This document shows positions 5,888 to 7,397 of a stretch of DNA of 7,397 nt, piece after piece. A program made the translations under genes and the position numbers. How positions within the stretch are numbered: position 1 is the stretch's first letter; each line of letters opens with the position of its first letter. The notes beneath the pieces were generated by a model that worked only from the letters and a program-made list of their open reading frames with translations, was not told the DNA's origin and searched no databases. Source of the stretch: an uncultured Bacillus sp. (lineage in GTDB: Bacteria > Bacillota > Bacilli > Bacillales > Cytobacillaceae). The stretch lies in the NCBI GenBank assembly GCA_937902115.1, contig CALGSR010000462.1, forward strand, positions 1-7,397, in the 5' to 3' direction.

Positions 5888-6054
5888 AGTACAAGCCTTA
5901 TTATTCCAAGCAAATGAGTAATCTTTTAGTCGATTCAAATTTTGTAAAAGAACATGGCAAACTATTACTATCAATTTTAGAATCAAATTATTTTTGGCAA
6001 AAACTAAAACAACGTGTCGACTTTTTATTTTATGCATAGGCACTGTTCGCTAGG
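5884..6054 (+). CDS. Small ORF (56 aa), possibly frameshifted, ending in a half palindrome
   Basis: The ORF begins MKYKPYYSKQMSNLLVDSNF and follows GGAGGT by about 8 nt. The first ~40 residues look natural (through KLLLSILESNYFWQK). After the A6 run at 5999-6004 the residues become unlike a protein (TKTTCRLF). A one-base change in that run would instead give LKQRVDFLFYA and a stop at 6038-6040, just before the half palindrome. It may thus be a frameshifted small gene. The product is unknown; the overlap with the 15-aa ORF suggests co-translation. Confidence 0.35.
6040..6053. repeat. Half copy of the REP-like palindrome
   Basis: GGCACTGTTCGCTA matches the right arm of the elements at 3936-3966 and 5717-5753. 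The complementary left arm is absent; the sequence before it is TTATGCATA. It overlaps the end of the small ORF 5884-6054. Confidence 0.65.
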
Positions 6055-6082
6055 TTATTGTCACTTAACAACACGATTCATA

Positions 6083-6117
6083 AAAGGAGGGTCATCCAAA
6101 GTGAATGACCCTCCTTT
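6083..6117. terminator. Strong, probably bidirectional terminator
   Basis: A perfect 13-bp stem, AAAGGAGGGTCAT (6083-6095) with ATGACCCTCCTTT (6105-6117), encloses a 9-nt loop. Towards the plus side TTTAAATTTTT follows; towards the minus side a run of four T follows. It lies 105 bp beyond the stop of the glycosyltransferase gene and is its likely terminator. Confidence 0.8.
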
Positions 6118-6221
6118 AAATTTTTGGAAAGTAAAGCATATAAAAAATGAAAAGCTTCTACAAACGAATGCAGTTCTCCAACTGGAAGCTATTTGGGAAA
6201 TAAGCACAGTCGATCCTGTGT

Positions 6222-6881
6222 TTAATTGCGATATTCCGTTAAGGCCTCAATCACTTCGGCTTGTCTTTGTTTTGCTCTATTATAATTGGTGCTTAGGGCA
6301 TAGGCGCTTGGTGCCTGAGGTAATCCTGCCAAGAGGGTTGCTTCATCGTAACTAAGCTGTGCAGGTGTTTTGCCGAAGTAATTGATGCTGGCCTCTTTCA
6401 CGCCATAATTACCATCGCCGTAGTAAACAATATTCACATAGAGTTCGAGAATCTCCTCTTTGCTGTATATTTTTTCAAGGTCAAAAGCGACAAATAGTTC
6501 CGCTACTTTTCGAATAAAGCTTTGCTTGTTGCCGAAATAAAGATTTTTCCCTACTTGTTGCGTTATGGTGCTCCCGCCTTGTGTTAGTTCTTTCGCTTTT
6601 ACGTTAACGAAAACAGCCCTGCCAAGTGAAATCAGATCGAAGGCGCCATGGTTATAATAGCGATGATCCTCGATTGCAACAATAGCGTCCGTGAAATCAG
6701 GTGTGATTTCCTCCAACGGTACGAAATTTTCCCCTTCCCTAATAGCCGTTGCCTTTTCTCTAATAGGGATCTCTGCAATTCCTTCTTTGTATTTAAAATA
6801 ACCAAGCAGCCCTATGATTACGCCTGCAAGGAGGGCAATGATTAAGCCTATTTTTATAAGTCTTTTAATCAATTTAAACAC
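6222..6881 (-). CDS. Monofunctional biosynthetic peptidoglycan glycosyltransferase (GT51 family)
   Basis: This 219-aa protein polymerises lipid II into glycan strands at the outer face of the membrane. One N-terminal transmembrane helix (residues ~8-28) anchors it. The five GT51 motifs are present: EDHRYYNHGAFD (71-82, catalytic E71), GGSTITQQVGKNLYF (102-116), RKVAE (124-128, second glutamate E128), SKEEILELYVN (140-150) and LLAGLPQAPSAY (183-194). No transpeptidase domain follows, so it is monofunctional rather than a class A penicillin-binding protein. The length is typical. The start is GTG at 6881, 6 nt after GAGGG; the ATG just upstream is in another frame. It appears monocistronic, with its own promoter and a strong terminator. 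Confidence 0.95.
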   Translation of the reverse strand: MFKLIKRLIKIGLIIALLAGVIIGLLGYFKYKEGIAEIPIREKATAIREGENFVPLEEITPDFTDAIVAIEDHRYYNHGAFDLISLGRAVFVNVKAKELTQGGSTITQQVGKNLYFGNKQSFIRKVAELFVAFDLEKIYSKEEILELYVNIVYYGDGNYGVKEASINYFGKTPAQLSYDEATLLAGLPQAPSAYALSTNYNRAKQRQAEVIEALTEYRN

Positions 6882-6887
6882 TGATTT

Positions 6888-6892
6888 CCCTC
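6888..6892 (-). promoter_or_regulatory. Ribosome binding site supporting the GTG start
   Basis: GAGGG on the minus strand lies 6 nt before the GTG at 6881. No in-frame ATG has comparable spacing. Confidence 0.75.
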
Positions 6893-6914
6893 ATTCATTT
6901 TGACATGTACTTCC

Positions 6915-6923
6915 ATTATATCA
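6915..6923 (-). promoter_or_regulatory. Extended -10 promoter of the glycosyltransferase gene
   Basis: The minus strand reads TGATATAAT, a perfect -10 box with the TG extension, 34 bp before the GTG start. No clear -35 box is seen at 17 bp, which fits an extended -10 promoter of the vegetative sigma factor. Confidence 0.6.
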
Positions 6924-6992
6924 AAAGAAACGGAAAGTGAGGAAAAGTTACTAGGACACATATTTCTATGAATGACAAATTGGAAATAGGCG

Positions 6993-7031
6993 AAAAAACC
7001 CCTTTTCACAATTGTGCTTAATGAAAAGGGG
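6993..7031 (-). terminator. Minus-strand terminator with no visible upstream gene
   Basis: CCCCTTTTCA (6999-7008) pairs perfectly with TGAAAAGGGG (7022-7031). On the minus strand the stem is followed by six T (the A run at 6993-6998). No minus-strand coding frame is seen to its right before the plus-strand gene at 7183. It may end a small RNA or be the relic of a lost gene. Confidence 0.7.
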
Positions 7032-7038
7032 AGATGCA

Positions 7039-7052
7039 TTAGCGAACGGTGC
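7039..7052. repeat. Half copy of the REP-like palindrome (variant)
   Basis: TTAGCGAACGGTGC matches the left arm of the family (TTAGCGAACAGTGC) with one change. The matching right arm is missing. It lies 8 bp beyond the terminator stem. Confidence 0.55.
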
Positions 7053-7110
7053 TTAGTTCTCTAAAGGGAGTTTTAAAAACGAAGATGGTATCTCGCTTAT
7101 GCGCTTCTTG

Positions 7111-7130
7111 AACAATCGGTCCCGATTGTT
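7111..7130. promoter_or_regulatory. Operator-like perfect 9-bp inverted repeat
   Basis: AACAATCGG (7111-7119) and CCGATTGTT (7122-7130) are exact reverse complements with a 2-nt spacer. The right arm runs into TTGCAC, a possible -35 box for the gene starting at 7183. No U-run follows. A dimeric repressor site is the simplest reading; the regulator is unknown. Confidence 0.45.
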
Positions 7131-7182
7131 GCACACAATATTATATATCTATGGTAAATTTAGGATGTGAGGGAGGGGTCAA

Positions 7183-7397
7183 ATGAGGCTTTTCAGAAAT
7201 ATGTCTAAAGTAGAGCTTATTAATTGGAAAAGAGGAGCAATACTTGGCTTTTATACATATTTGCTTCTATTATTTATAAATTATATTTATTTTTTAATAT
7301 ATGGAATTGAGCCTTTTACATCAGTTGTAATTTTTTGGACTGGATTGATAGTGGTATTTGGTTACGAGTTTTTCTTGAATTTAATGTCTAAGATGAA
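7183..7397 (+). CDS. N-terminal part of an unknown membrane protein (runs off the window)
   Basis: An ATG with a strong GGGAGGGG site (7171-7178) opens a frame of 71 codons that continues past the right edge. After a short basic start (MRLFRNMSKVELINWKRG) come two hydrophobic segments, around ILGFYTYLLLLFINYIYFLI and FTSVVIFWTGLIVVFGYEFF, so it is a membrane protein. Too little is seen to name a family. It is divergent from the glycosyltransferase and has an operator-like dyad upstream. Confidence 0.7.
   Translation, partial: MRLFRNMSKVELINWKRGAILGFYTYLLLLFINYIYFLIYGIEPFTSVVIFWTGLIVVFGYEFFLNLMSKM

Noticed and set aside
5762..6043. Minus-strand 93-aa frame
   Set aside because: It is low-complexity, lies opposite two ORFs with good ribosome sites and has no motif.
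6014..6355. Plus-strand 113-aa frame across the terminator
   Set aside because: It reads through a strong terminator hairpin and then antisense into the glycosyltransferase gene.
6648..6845. Plus-strand 65-aa frame
   Set aside because: It is antisense to the catalytic part and membrane anchor of the glycosyltransferase.

Overview
The window reads as a low-GC Firmicute, most likely a Bacillaceae chromosome. Genes are AT-rich, Shine-Dalgarno sites of the GGAGG type sit upstream of most starts, one start is GTG, and the replication-like HTH protein resembles a type I associate with Bacillus. The genus cannot be fixed from sequence alone.

Region 1 (1-2891, + strand) is a compact three-gene cassette. 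It holds the tail of a MazG-like nucleoside triphosphate pyrophosphohydrolase, an 811-aa protein that fuses a PLD-type nuclease domain to a superfamily 2 DEAH-type helicase, and a 121-aa HIT-family nucleotide hydrolase/transferase. The first two genes overlap by 8 bp and the third starts 11 bp after the second, so they look like one transcript. Two nucleotide-processing enzymes around a nuclease-helicase suggest nucleic-acid repair or defence; this is inference. It is the best candidate here for an under-described system.

Region 2 (2892-4228) holds a small two-helix membrane protein with its own terminator, then about 800 bp of decayed DNA. The decayed part has a minus-strand gene with three in-frame stops and a plus-strand gene that lost its 5' end. 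The two meet at a perfect 31-bp palindrome, TAAGCGAACAGTGCC-T-(inverse).

Region 3 (4226-5414) has a minus-strand helix-turn-helix protein of a replication/cytosolic type. Upstream of it are three tandem iteron-like repeats, a near-perfect inverted copy and an AT-rich stretch. This looks like a replication or autoregulation module, possibly a relic of an integrated plasmid or phage.

Region 4 (5415-6120) is again broken DNA. A minus-strand gene has lost its start, two more palindromes share the GTGCC-T-GGCAC core, and there is a coupled pair of tiny plus-strand ORFs. Half copies of the palindrome occur at 6040-6053 and 7039-7052. The palindromes repeatedly sit at the ends of broken genes.

Region 5 (6083-7397) holds an intact monofunctional peptidoglycan glycosyltransferase (minus strand) with an extended -10 promoter and a strong terminator. 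Beyond it are a minus-oriented terminator with no visible gene, an operator-like palindrome, and the start of a membrane protein that runs off the right edge.
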